Source: DASQFQ01 sp963811595 (GTDB taxonomy: Bacteria; Actinomycetota; Thermoleophilia; Solirubrobacterales; Solirubrobacteraceae). From it: a DNA stretch of 64,000 nt. Position 1 is the first letter of the stretch. Each line of letters starts with the position of its first letter. The notes beneath the pieces were generated by a model. The model was not told where the DNA came from and ran no database searches. It worked only from the letters and a program-made list of their open reading frames with translations. Below are positions 16,237 to 24,367 of the stretch, piece by piece. The stretch covers positions 248,001-312,000 of the forward strand of contig CAWERW010000016.1 in the NCBI GenBank assembly GCA_963811595.1, read 5' to 3'. Both the position numbers and the translations under genes were made by a program.

Positions 16237-18261
16237 TCGGACCTCGAAGGAGGCCGAGCGGCGGGTGCGCGCCTGCTCGCGGCGGGGCGCGCGGGCGGTG
16301 GCGCGGAAGCGGTACTCGCCGGGCGTGAGCTCGCCGAGCGCGCGGGCGGGCAGGCGGTAGGCGTACTCGGCGGGCAGCAGGTCGCGCGCGCCGTCGACCG
16401 GCGTGAGGCGCTGGCGCACCGCGCCGGCGGCGTCGACGAGCTCGAGGTCGAGGCGGGCGGCCGGCTCGATCCGCGTGCCGGTCGTCAGCGGGTCGCCGCG
16501 GTCGAACGCGCCGAGCGCGAAGCGCACGCCGACGACATCACCCCGGCTGCGGGAGAGCCGCAGCGGCCCGAGCGGGACGGCGGGGGCGCGGCGCGCCCCG
16601 GCCTCGGCGGCGGAGCGCGGCGTGAGGGCGGAGCGGAGCCCGGCGGGCGTCTCCGCGGGCCGCTGCCGCGCGAGCCGCGAGGCGCGCACCGCGACCCGCG
16701 CGGCGGCGACGCCGGTGCCTGCGACGACGCCGACGGAGGTCACGGCCACGCCGGGCGCGAGCGCGTCCGGCTTCGGCGAGCCGTCGTAGGCCGGGCCGCG
16801 TGAGGAGAACGGCGCCGGGTCGCCGGCCCGCTCCGCCCGCGCCAACTCCACGCGGCCGAAGGACACCTTCGCTCCCGGCTTCGCCTCCAGGGCGGCCTTC
16901 GCGGCGGCGCCGGTCAGCCCGATCACCGGCGCGGGCGCCCGGCCCGCCGCCATCGTCGGGAGCGGGCGGTCGCCGGGGTCCGCGAGGAGGACCGCCGTCG
17001 CGCCCGCCTCGGCCGCCGCCGCGGCCTGGGCGGCGGGGTTCGCGCCCGCCCGGACGAGCGCGACGCGGCCGGCAAGCCGCACGCGGCCGCGCAGCAGCGC
17101 CGCGGAGTCGGTGCTCGTGACGGGTCCCGCCAGCTCGCCGCCGTCGGGCGGCGCCCCGCCGAGCGCGGCCGCGCCCGCCAGCTCGCGCTCGCCGACGGTC
17201 ACCGTGACGTGCGGCAGGCCGGCGCCGCCCTCGGTCGCGCCCGCCGCGAGCGCCGCCCGCGCGCCGCCGGGCGAGCCGACCACGCCGTGCGGCGGCCGCG
17301 CGCGCCCCTCGTTGCCCGCGGGCGCCACGACGAGCGTGCCGAGCTTGCCCGCGCCCCGCACCGCCTGCGCCTCGGCCGAGTCGGCGAAGCCCGCGTACGG
17401 CGCGCTCACTCCCACCAGCGCGACGCGCACCGCGTCGTCGACCGCGCCGTCGCCGTTCGGGTCGACCGCGCGCTCGAGCCCCGCGAGCAGCGCGTCCGTC
17501 GTGCCGTTGACGTCCGGGCGCGCCGAGCCGTAGCCCGCGACGCGGATCGTCAGCACCCGCTCTCCCGCCGCCGCGACGATCTCCGCCAGCGCCGTCCCCG
17601 TCGTCTCGCGCCGGGACGGCGTGCGCGGATCGGCCCCCGGCGTCGCGTTCGCGTCGCGCTCGAGCGCGTCGAAGCCCGGCGCGGCCCGCCCGCTGAACAG
17701 CCGGCTGTCCGCGCCCGTGTCGAGGATCGCGATCGGCGGCTGCGAGCCGGGCGGCGGCGCGGGCAGCTTCGGCGCGGCGCCCCGCACCGGCACCGGCTCG
17801 CTCGTCGCCGGATAGAAGCGGCGCAGCGGCAGCACGCGCGCGCCGAGGCTCGACAGCGACGCGAGGTCGGAGGAGTCGACCGTCGCGGCGAACCCGTCCC
17901 ACGTGCGCCCGAACGAGACCGGGTCGCGCAGCTCGACCCCGCGCGCGCCGAGCGCCGACCGCAGCGACGCCCCCTCGCGCTCCAGCGACCGCACGTACGC
18001 GCTCTGCTCCTCCGCGCTCAGCGACTCGAGGTCGTCGCGGTCCGCCAGCGCCGGCCGCGGCAGCTCGACCAGCACGCGCTGCTCGTCGTCGCCCGGCTCG
18101 CTCGGGGACCGCCCGTCGTAGACCGAGCCGGCCGCCGCCGACGGCGGCACCGCGTCGCCCTCGCCACCTCCGCTCCCGCGGCGCTCTCCCAGCACCGCGG
18201 CGACCACGAGCGCGAGCAGCACGACGAGCGCGACGCCCATGCCGGGCGGCAGATCCTTCAT
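15991..18261 (-). CDS. Membrane-anchored degenerate subtilase fused to a glutaredoxin-like domain
   Basis: 756 residues from ATG 18261, overlapping the tsaD stop by 4 bp (ATGA). Residues 9-25 form an N-terminal membrane segment. Residues ~60-150 look like an I9 propeptide (RVLVELPRPALA ... WDGFAATV). A peptidase S8 fold follows: Asp181 (ILDTG) and Asn317 (APAGNEG) are kept, but the catalytic His position is Thr221 (ETTGTALAE) and the Ser position is Gly517 (AGTGVAAA), so proteolysis is not expected. A PA-like insert lies at ~380-460. The last 81 residues are a glutaredoxin-like domain with CxxC (GCHLC) and IPVVELDG. No stop codon separates the parts. An internal GTG at 16236 with a GAGG ribosome-binding stretch could also give a free glutaredoxin. 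Inferred: a surface scaffold or redox-linked pseudoenzyme. Confidence 0.75.
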   Translation of the reverse strand: MKDLPPGMGVALVVLLALVVAAVLGERRGSGGGEGDAVPPSAAAGSVYDGRSPSEPGDDEQRVLVELPRPALADRDDLESLSAEEQSAYVRSLEREGASLRSALGARGVELRDPVSFGRTWDGFAATVDSSDLASLSSLGARVLPLRRFYPATSEPVPVRGAAPKLPAPPPGSQPPIAILDTGADSRLFSGRAAPGFDALERDANATPGADPRTPSRRETTGTALAEIVAAAGERVLTIRVAGYGSARPDVNGTTDALLAGLERAVDPNGDGAVDDAVRVALVGVSAPYAGFADSAEAQAVRGAGKLGTLVVAPAGNEGRARPPHGVVGSPGGARAALAAGATEGGAGLPHVTVTVGERELAGAAALGGAPPDGGELAGPVTSTDSAALLRGRVRLAGRVALVRAGANPAAQAAAAAEAGATAVLLADPGDRPLPTMAAGRAPAPVIGLTGAAAKAALEAKPGAKVSFGRVELARAERAGDPAPFSSRGPAYDGSPKPDALAPGVAVTSVGVVAGTGVAAARVAVRASRLARQRPAETPAGLRSALTPRSAAEAGARRAPAVPLGPLRLSRSRGDVVGVRFALGAFDRGDPLTTGTRIEPAARLDLELVDAAGAVRQRLTPVDGARDLLPAEYAYRLPARALGELTPGEYRFRATARAPRREQARTRRSASFEVRVTVTLYTRPGCHLCDDARAALERVRQQHPFTLTEIDIESDDALHRALLERIPVVELDGEHLFDYFVDEAALAARLSRHGLE

Positions 18262-19242
18262 GCCGCGCGGCCGCTGGCGTACGCGTCGAGCTCGAGGTAG
18301 TCGGGGAAGCGCAGCGGTTCGACGAAGCGCGCCGCCGAGGCGATCATGGCCGCGTTGTCGGTGCAGAGCTCCGGCGGCGGCACCTTCAGTTCCACCCCCA
18401 GCCCGGCGCAGCGCTCGCGCAGCAGCCGGTTCGCGGCCACGCCGCCGCCCAGCGCGAGCCGCGCGCCCGGCTCGGCGGCCAGCGCGCGCTCGACCCGCAG
18501 CACGAGCGCCTCGACGATCGCGTGCTCATAGGAGGCGGCGAGGTCGGCCGCGCGCCGCCGCGCCTCCTCCTCCCCCAGGTCGCGCACCGCGTAGAGCAGC
18601 GCCGTCTTCAGGCCCGCGAAGGAGAAGTCGAGCCCCGCCACCTTCTCGGCGCGCGGGAACGCGAACGCGTCGCGGTCACCCTCGCGGGCGAGCGCCGACA
18701 GAGCCGGCCCGCCCGGGTACGGCAGGCCCGAGCAGCCGCGCGCCCTTGTCGAACGCCTCGCCCGACGCGTCGTCGAGCGTCCGCCCCAGCACCTCGTACG
18801 CGCCCGGCTCCTCGACCCGCGCCAGCAGCGTGTGGCCGCCCGACGCCAGCAGGCACAGGAACGGCGGCTCCATCGGGTCGGGCTCGAGGTACGTCGCCGC
18901 CACGTGGCCCTGCAGGTGGTCGACCGGCGCCAGCGGCAGCCGCCGAGCGGCGGCGAGCCCCTTCGCGGTCGCCACGCCGACGAGCAGCGCGCCCACGAGC
19001 CCCGGGCCCTGCGTGACGGCGACGAGCGACACGTCGTCCAACCCGATGCCCGCCCGCGCCAGCGCGTCGTCGACCACCGCGTTGACGAGCTCGAGGTGGT
19101 GCCGCGAGGCGATCTCCGGCACCACGCCGCCGTAGCGGTCGTGCACGCCCTGCGACGAGATGACGTTCGCGAGCACCTCTCCCGCCGAGGTGACGACGGC
19201 CGCGCAGGTGTCGTCGCAGCTCGTCTCGAGCGCGAGGATCAC
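18258..19242 (-). pseudogene. tsaD: tRNA N6-adenosine threonylcarbamoyltransferase TsaD (frameshifted as sequenced)
   Basis: The 5' part (GTG 19242, overlapping the rimI stop as GTGA) encodes ILALETSCDDTCAAVV, EIASRHHLELVNAVVDDAL with the metal-binding histidines, QGPGLVGALLVG and ASGGHTLL. The 3' part encodes GLDFSFAGLKTALLYAVRD and ALGGGVAANRLLRERC. The frames break after AFDKGARLLG: one extra C in the CCC run at 18727-18729 turns the expected LGLPYPGGPALSAL into another frame. Removing one base restores 327 residues, normal for TsaD. TsaD transfers the threonylcarbamoyl group to A37 of ANN-decoding tRNAs. It is essential in most bacteria and the rest of the gene is well kept, so a sequencing or assembly error is more likely than true loss. 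Confidence 0.9.
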
Positions 19243-19745
19243 ACCGCGCCGGCGCGCACGCCGGGAACGTCCTCGAGCGTCCCGCGCAGCGTCGCCGGGG
19301 TGCGCCACATGATCTGCGCGTCCTCGCCGTTGTCCTGGTAGTAGCGGCGGCGCACGCCCGCGGAGCGGAAGCCGAAGCCCTCATAGAGCCGGATCGCGCC
19401 GCGGTTGGAGGGCCGCACCTCGAGCGTGAGCTGCGAGTCGCGGTCGCCGATGCGCTGGATCAGCGAGCTGAGCAGCGCGCTCGCGATGCCCTCGCGCCGG
19501 CGCTCCGGGTCGACGGACACGTTCATCAGGTGCCAGACCGTGTCGTAGCGCGAGCAGATCAGGTAGCCGACCATCGTCTCGTCCTCGAACGCCGCCAGGC
19601 ACACGCCCGCGGGCTTGGAGAGCTCGAGCACGAACATCGCCAGCGACCACGGCGTGGGGAACGAGCGGCGCTCGATCGCGACGACCTGCGGAAGGTCCGC
19701 GTAGGTCAGGCGGCGGATCGTGGGAGCGGCGGGCGGGGCGGTCAT
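19239..19745 (-). CDS. rimI: Ribosomal protein S18-alanine N-acetyltransferase RimI-like (GNAT)
   Basis: 168 residues from ATG 19745, overlapping the tsaB stop (ATGA) and the tsaD start (GTGA). It is a compact GNAT fold: IRRLTYADLPQVVAIERRSFPTPWS at the N-terminus is typical of RimI. DPERRREGIASALLSSLI supplies the acetyl-CoA pyrophosphate-binding R-x-x-G-I/x-A motif, and VRPSNRGAIRLYEGFGFRSAGVRRRYY is the conserved C-terminal region. RimI acetylates the N-terminus of ribosomal protein S18, and it is commonly encoded between tsaB and tsaD as here. Confidence 0.92.
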   Translation of the reverse strand: MTAPPAAPTIRRLTYADLPQVVAIERRSFPTPWSLAMFVLELSKPAGVCLAAFEDETMVGYLICSRYDTVWHLMNVSVDPERRREGIASALLSSLIQRIGDRDSQLTLEVRPSNRGAIRLYEGFGFRSAGVRRRYYQDNGEDAQIMWRTPATLRGTLEDVPGVRAGAV

Positions 19746-20404
19746 CGGCGGGGTACGGCGTCAGGCTCGCGCAGGTAGTCGGGTAGGAGGGTGTCGCGTT
19801 CGGTTGGGCTGCCCTCTGCGCCGAGCCTGCACACGTGCTCGGCACGGAGGCGATGGGCACCGTCTTCGTCAGGTGGGACGCGGGCTCCGGCCGCCTCGAG
19901 AGCGCCCCTGAAGCGTATCGCCCCGTCCCCCACGGCCAACGGCTCTGCGGGCAGTGCACGAACTCGTTCAGCGAGCGCCTCGGGAGCGAGCGCGGCGGGA
20001 GCGAGCAGCGAGCGCCCCGCGCCCCACGCCGCGGCGAACGCCTCGCCGCGCCGTGCGTCGAGCACGGCGAGCACGAGCGGTGCGGATGCGCCGCGCGCCA
20101 GCGCCTCCAGCGAGCTCACGCCGACGAGCGGCAGACCGCGGCCCTGCGCCAGCGCGCGCGCCGTCGCGATCCCGATCCGCAGGCCCGTGAAGCTCCCCGG
20201 CCCGACGCCGACCGCGAGCCGGTCGACCTCCTCCCAGCCCACGCCCGCGGCGCCCAGCGCCTCCTCCGCCGCCGCCAGCAGCCGCGCCGCGTGCGCGGGC
20301 CGCGCCCCCGGCTCGGGGTCGTCGCGGACCTCGAACACGGCGTCGCCGCGCAGCACGCCCGCCACCGTCGCGGTCGTCGCGGTGTCGAGGCCGAGGACGA
20401 TCAC
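19742..20404 (-). CDS. tsaB: t6A biosynthesis protein TsaB
   Basis: 220 residues from GTG 20404, overlapping the tsaE stop by 4 bp (GTGA). The N-terminus VIVLGLDTATTATVAGVL has the ASKHA ATPase fold start, and VDRLAVGVGPGSFTGLRIGIATARALA is the diagnostic TsaB block. The C-terminal half is variable, as is usual. TsaB binds TsaD as a non-catalytic partner in the threonylcarbamoyl transfer complex that forms t6A37 on tRNA. Confidence 0.94.
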   Translation of the reverse strand: MIVLGLDTATTATVAGVLRGDAVFEVRDDPEPGARPAHAARLLAAAEEALGAAGVGWEEVDRLAVGVGPGSFTGLRIGIATARALAQGRGLPLVGVSSLEALARGASAPLVLAVLDARRGEAFAAAWGAGRSLLAPAALAPEALAERVRALPAEPLAVGDGAIRFRGALEAAGARVPPDEDGAHRLRAEHVCRLGAEGSPTERDTLLPDYLREPDAVPRR

Positions 20405-20820
20405 GCCAGCCGCCGCCGGTCGCCGCCCGCGTGCGCGAGCGCCACGTGGCGCGCCACTCGCCGCTCGCCCAGCAGCGCCTCCAGCCCGCGCCGCTCCGGC
20501 CACTCCACGAACGTGATCAGCTCGGGGCCGAAGTACGGGTCGAGCAGCCCGGGATCCTCGTCGTCGAGCCCCGCCAGCCGGTAGAGGTCGAGATGGGCCA
20601 CGCCCGGCTCGTAGAGGTGGCCGACGACGAACGTCGGGCTCGTCACCGGCTCCGTCACGCCGAGCGCCCGCGCCGCGCCGCGCACGAACGTCGTCTTGCC
20701 GGCGCCGAGCTCGCCCGAGACGAGCACGACGTCGCCCGGCGCGAGCGTCGCGGCGAGCGCCGCGCCGGCGCGCTCGGTCTCCTCGGGAGAAGCGGTCTCG
20801 CTAGGTGGTTCGCCGGACAT
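20401..20820 (-). CDS. tsaE: t6A biosynthesis ATPase TsaE
   Basis: 139 residues from ATG 20820. It carries a Walker A motif GELGAGKTTF (residues 36-45), VTSPTFVVGHLYEPGVAHLDLYRL and FVEWPER, all conserved in TsaE/YjeE. The small P-loop ATPase activates the TsaB-TsaD complex during t6A synthesis. Its first 20 bp overlap the end of the upstream LPxTG-protein gene, and its stop overlaps the tsaB start, so it is embedded in a translationally coupled run. Confidence 0.94.
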   Translation of the reverse strand: MSGEPPSETASPEETERAGAALAATLAPGDVVLVSGELGAGKTTFVRGAARALGVTEPVTSPTFVVGHLYEPGVAHLDLYRLAGLDDEDPGLLDPYFGPELITFVEWPERRGLEALLGERRVARHVALAHAGGDRRRLA

Positions 20821-21151
20821 GCGCCCGCAGCGCCACGCCCGCCGCCACCAGGATGAGGCCCAGGACGCCGGGCAGCACGGCGTCGGAGCCCGTGCGCGGG
20901 AGCTGCGCGGCCTGCGCGGGCGCCGCGGCCGGAGCGGGCGCGGGCTCCGCCGGAGCGGGCTGCGCGGGCGCGGACTGCGCCGGCTCGGCCGGCTGCGCGG
21001 GCGCCGGCGTCGCGGTCGGCGTCGCCTGCGACTGCTCCTCCCCGAACGGGTCCTCGTACTGCTCGTCGCCCGCGCTCTGTGCCGCCGCGGACGCGGGCAG
21101 CAGGGCCAGCATCGAAGCGGCCACGGAGACGGTTCGGCGCCACCCGGACAT
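20801..21151 (-). CDS. LPxTG cell-wall-anchored Pro/Ala-rich surface protein
   Basis: 116 residues from ATG 21151. A signal peptide (residues 1-24, ending SAAAQ) is followed by an acidic patch and a long Pro/Ala/Glu/Gln-rich low-complexity spacer. A sortase signal follows: LPRTG at 84-88, a hydrophobic helix and the basic tail AHVRRTT. This is the standard layout for covalent attachment to peptidoglycan by a class A/E-like sortase. No sortase gene is in the window. The gene heads the minus-strand run that continues into tsaE with a 20-bp overlap. Confidence 0.85.
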   Translation of the reverse strand: MSGWRRTVSVAASMLALLPASAAAQSAGDEQYEDPFGEEQSQATPTATPAPAQPAEPAQSAPAQPAPAEPAPAPAAAPAQAAQLPRTGSDAVLPGVLGLILVAAGVALRAHVRRTT

Positions 21152-21349
21152 GGCGCGAGAGGGTAGACCACGCAGATGGTCGATTTCGCGGCCGCCGTGC
21201 CCGGATGTGCGTGGCCCGTGGATGCAGGGCGGTGCACGCCGAAGGGGGATCGTGGCAGCGCCACCTCCCCTTCGGCGGGTGCCGTCTGCGCCGCGGACGC
21301 GTGCAGCCGGCGCGGGTCGTGGATCGCCATCTAAGCTGACCGCCCGCGC

Positions 21350-22654
21350 ATGAGCACGCCGGACCCGGACGAGGATCCTGAGACCACGCGGGCGATCGGC
21401 CTGGCGGCGGCCGCGATGGCGGCCAACCTCGTCGCGGTCGTCTTCACGGTCATCTTCACCCGCATCCTGGGCACGGGCGGCTACGGGTCGCTCGCCGCGC
21501 TGCTCAACCTCACGGTGATCCTGTTCGTGCCGGGGTCGGCGCTCCAGGTCGCCGCGGCGCGCGAGGGCACGCTCGGCCGCCTCGGCCGCGGTGGCGAGAT
21601 GGCGGGCACGCTCGCGCGCTGGACGCGCCACCTCCTGATCGGCCTGGTCGCGATCACGCTCGCCGCGATCGTGGCGCGCGAGCCGCTGGCCGCGCTGCTC
21701 AACGTCGAGCAGGAATGGGCGGCCGCCGGCGTCCCCGCGACGGCCGCGCTGTGGCTGCTCGTGTGCGTCCAGCGCGGGCTGCTGCAGGCGGGCCGCGCCT
21801 ACCGCGCGGTCGGCCTCAGCATCGTCTTCGAGGCGCTCGGCCGGCTCGCGGTCGGGCTCGCGTTCGTCGGCCTCGGGCTCGGCGTCACCGGCGCCTACCT
21901 CGGCACCGCCGCCTCGCTCGCGCTCACTGCGATCGTGCTCGAGCTGCTGCTGCGCCGGCGCCTCGGCCCGGCGACGGAGGACGCTCGCCAGCACCCGCTG
22001 CGCTCGCTCGCGCGCGACGCCGCGGTCCCGATCGCCGCGCTGACCGTCGTGGCGGCGCTGCAGAACGTCGACGTGATCATGGCCAAGCACGCGCTGAGCG
22101 AGACGTCGGCCGGCGTCTACGCCGCGACCGTGGTCGCCGCCAAGGCCGTCGTGTGGATCGCGATCGGCCTCGGCTTCTGGGTCGTGCCCGAGGCGACCCG
22201 CGCCGCCGCCTCCGGCGCCGACCCCCGGACGGTGCTCGCGCGCGGGCTCGGTGTCATCGGCGCGGTCGCCGCGTGCGCGCTCCTGGTCTTCGCCACCGTC
22301 CCCGCGCTGCTGCTGCGGACCGCGTTCGGGGCGGAGTACGAGGCGGGCGACGAGGTGCTGCTCACGCTCGGCGCCGCCTACGCGCTGCTCGCCGCCGCCT
22401 ACATCGGTGTCCAGTACCTGCTCGGGCTGCGCCAGCGCTGGTTCATCGCCGCGCTCGCGCTCGTGGCGATCGCCCAGCCGGTGCTGCTGCTGAGCGCGGA
22501 CGACCTCGAGTCGTTCGCCGGCGCCGTGCTCGCCGTCCAGGCGGTCGGCGCCGCGCTCGTGCTCGCCGTGGCCGCCACCACCCGCACCGCGCTCGTCGCG
22601 AACGATCGTGCCGTCGCGCTTGGCCCCGACCTTGACGAGGGCGATCTGGCGTGA
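21350..22654 (+). CDS. Polysaccharide flippase (MVF/Wzx-like)
   Basis: 434 residues from ATG 21350, with about 12-14 hydrophobic segments over the whole length. The start AAAAMAANLVAVVFTVIFTRILGTGGYGSLAALLN matches the first helices of polysaccharide-biosynthesis flippases (G-x-x-x-Y-G-x-L-A/F in loop 1). A central QNVDVIMAKHALSETSAGVYAA is the usual helix 7 region. Inferred: export of lipid-linked sugar units across the cytoplasmic membrane. The gene overlaps the next one by 4 bp (GTGA). It opens a surface-glycan region that extends to about 47 kb. Confidence 0.8.
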   Translation: MSTPDPDEDPETTRAIGLAAAAMAANLVAVVFTVIFTRILGTGGYGSLAALLNLTVILFVPGSALQVAAAREGTLGRLGRGGEMAGTLARWTRHLLIGLVAITLAAIVAREPLAALLNVEQEWAAAGVPATAALWLLVCVQRGLLQAGRAYRAVGLSIVFEALGRLAVGLAFVGLGLGVTGAYLGTAASLALTAIVLELLLRRRLGPATEDARQHPLRSLARDAAVPIAALTVVAALQNVDVIMAKHALSETSAGVYAATVVAAKAVVWIAIGLGFWVVPEATRAAASGADPRTVLARGLGVIGAVAACALLVFATVPALLLRTAFGAEYEAGDEVLLTLGAAYALLAAAYIGVQYLLGLRQRWFIAALALVAIAQPVLLLSADDLESFAGAVLAVQAVGAALVLAVAATTRTALVANDRAVALGPDLDEGDLA

Positions 22655-23031
22655 TCGCGCGCGCCGGCATCGTCGTCGCCGCGCTGCTCGTCGCGCTGTG
22701 GCTGGCGAGCGGGCTGCGGCCCGTGCGTGACGAGGCCGCGGGGCTCGACGCCGTGCGCACCGACACCGCCCGCGCCTACGAGCTGCTCGGCCGCGCCGCC
22801 GACCGCACGCGCTCGACCGGCCCCGAGCTGCGGCTCGCCCAGCTCGACGCGTTCACCGAGCGCCCCGACCGCGCCGTGCGGCGGCTGCGGTCGATCGTGC
22901 GGCGCGAGCCCGAGAACCACGAGGCATGGGTGCTGCTCGCCCAGAACGCGCGCACCGTCGACCCGGCGCTCGCCGCGCGGGCCGCCGCGGTCGCCCGCGC
23001 GCTCAGCCCGCCGGTTCCGGCCGACCGCTGA
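22651..23031 (+). CDS. Small membrane-anchored TPR-like protein
   Basis: 126 residues from GTG 22651, coupled to the flippase by a GTGA overlap. Residues 4-20 form one N-terminal membrane helix (AGIVVAALLVALWLASG). The rest is helical, with PDRAVRRLRSIVRREPENHEAWVLLAQNART, which looks like one or two tetratricopeptide-like repeats. Inferred: an adaptor for the flippase or glycan assembly machinery facing outside the membrane. Its 3' end overlaps the convergent O-antigen-ligase-like gene by 29 bp. Confidence 0.6.
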   Translation: MIARAGIVVAALLVALWLASGLRPVRDEAAGLDAVRTDTARAYELLGRAADRTRSTGPELRLAQLDAFTERPDRAVRRLRSIVRREPENHEAWVLLAQNARTVDPALAARAAAVARALSPPVPADR

Positions 23032-24367
23032 GCGCCCCCGCGATCAGCAGCGCGACGAGCGTCAGCGCCGGCATCTCCCAATCCCAGTCGATCCCGGCGT
23101 GGGCGGCGTACAGCAGCAGCGCCGCGACGAGCCCCGGCGGGCCGCGCCGCGCGCCCATCGCTACCCCCGCGATCGCCGCGCCGAGCAGCAGCAGCCCGAC
23201 GAGCCCGAGCTCGCCGGCGGTCTCGAAGTAGAGCGAGTGCGCGTCGCGCGCGGGGTCGATGACCTCGCGCTCGCGCCGCCACTCGGTGCGGAAGCCGCCG
23301 GAGCCCACGCCGTCGAGCGGATGGTCGGCGAACGCCTCCAGCGCGACGCGCCAGTACGCGTAGCGGTTGGACTCCGTCGAGGCGAAGCGCGCCGGGTCGG
23401 CGCCCGCCGCGGGCGTGCCCGTCGACGGCGTCGCGCCCGACAACCCGATCGCCACCATCAGCAGCACGACCACCCCCGCCCCCGCGAGCGCCGCCGGCCA
23501 CGCGTGCCGCAGCCGGCCGGCGGGCGGCTCGCGCCGGGCGAGCACGGCGAGGCCGCCCATCAGCACGAGCAGCAGCGCGAGCATCGCGGCGCCGTCGAGG
23601 TCGCGCGACGAGCCGCCGAGCGTGCGGATGCCGTCGAGCGCGATCCCCGCCGCACCCGCCACGACCGTCGCGACGAGCGCGAGCGCGACCGCCCGCAGCT
23701 GCGCGCGCGTCGGCGCGAGCAGGCACAGCACGGCGAGCCCGACCGCGAGCGCGACGAGCGTGCCGCGCGAGAACGTCAGCACCACGCCGAGCCCGAGCGG
23801 CGCGGTCGCCGCGGCGCACGCCGCGCGCAGCCACGGCGGGCGCTCCGGGTCGGCCATCACGCGGGCGGCGAGCACGAAGCCCATGCCGGCCAGCGCGCCC
23901 ATCGCGTTCCAGTAGGTCAGCGGCTGCTCGAGCCGCCCGAGGGCGGTGCGGCTCTGCTCCAGCTCGACGATCCCGGGGAGCAGCCGCCCGGCCAGCCCGT
24001 AGCCGACGACGAGGAGCGCCCCGAGCGCGAGCGCGGGCTCGACCGCGCGCGGCACCGCGCCGAGCAGCAGCGTCGCGGCGAGCAGCGCCACGGCGTAGAG
24101 CGCGACCCGCTGCGCGTCGGCGAGCGCCGCGCCCTCGAGCGGCGCCCAGTCGGCCGACAGCCACACCCAGCCCGCGAGCAGCGCGAGCGCCGCGGGCGCC
24201 ACCCACGGCCACGGCGAGCGCGGCAGCGGCGACGTCAGCGCCGCCACCACGAGCAGCGCGCACGCTGCGATCCCGGCCCACAGCCGCGGCTCGTCGAAGA
24301 ACCCGCCCGCGAAGAACGCGAGCGCGGTCGGCCCGGCGAGCGCGATGCACGCGGCGACCTTCCTCAC
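23003..24367 (-). CDS. O-antigen ligase-like (Wzy/WaaL-type) membrane protein
   Basis: 454 residues from GTG 24367, whose start overlaps the stop of the upstream GT-C-like gene (GTGA). About 11-12 membrane segments are visible. The sequence has PLTYWNAMGALAGMGFVLA and LGVVLTFSRGTLVALAVG (the conserved SRG motif of the Wzy_C family). A large periplasmic loop has NRYAYWRVALEAFADHPLDGVGSGGF and RDAHSLYFETAGELG, where R/H residues are usually catalytic. This is the O-antigen ligase/polymerase architecture. Inferred: extracytoplasmic polymerisation or transfer of glycan chains. Confidence 0.85.
   Translation of the reverse strand: MRKVAACIALAGPTALAFFAGGFFDEPRLWAGIAACALLVVAALTSPLPRSPWPWVAPAALALLAGWVWLSADWAPLEGAALADAQRVALYAVALLAATLLLGAVPRAVEPALALGALLVVGYGLAGRLLPGIVELEQSRTALGRLEQPLTYWNAMGALAGMGFVLAARVMADPERPPWLRAACAAATAPLGLGVVLTFSRGTLVALAVGLAVLCLLAPTRAQLRAVALALVATVVAGAAGIALDGIRTLGGSSRDLDGAAMLALLLVLMGGLAVLARREPPAGRLRHAWPAALAGAGVVVLLMVAIGLSGATPSTGTPAAGADPARFASTESNRYAYWRVALEAFADHPLDGVGSGGFRTEWRREREVIDPARDAHSLYFETAGELGLVGLLLLGAAIAGVAMGARRGPPGLVAALLLYAAHAGIDWDWEMPALTLVALLIAGALSGRPEPAG

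Noticed and set aside
20932..21020. Pro/Ala/Glu low-complexity tract as a tandem DNA repeat
   Set aside because: It is the coding sequence of the LPxTG protein spacer; no regular DNA period was visible.
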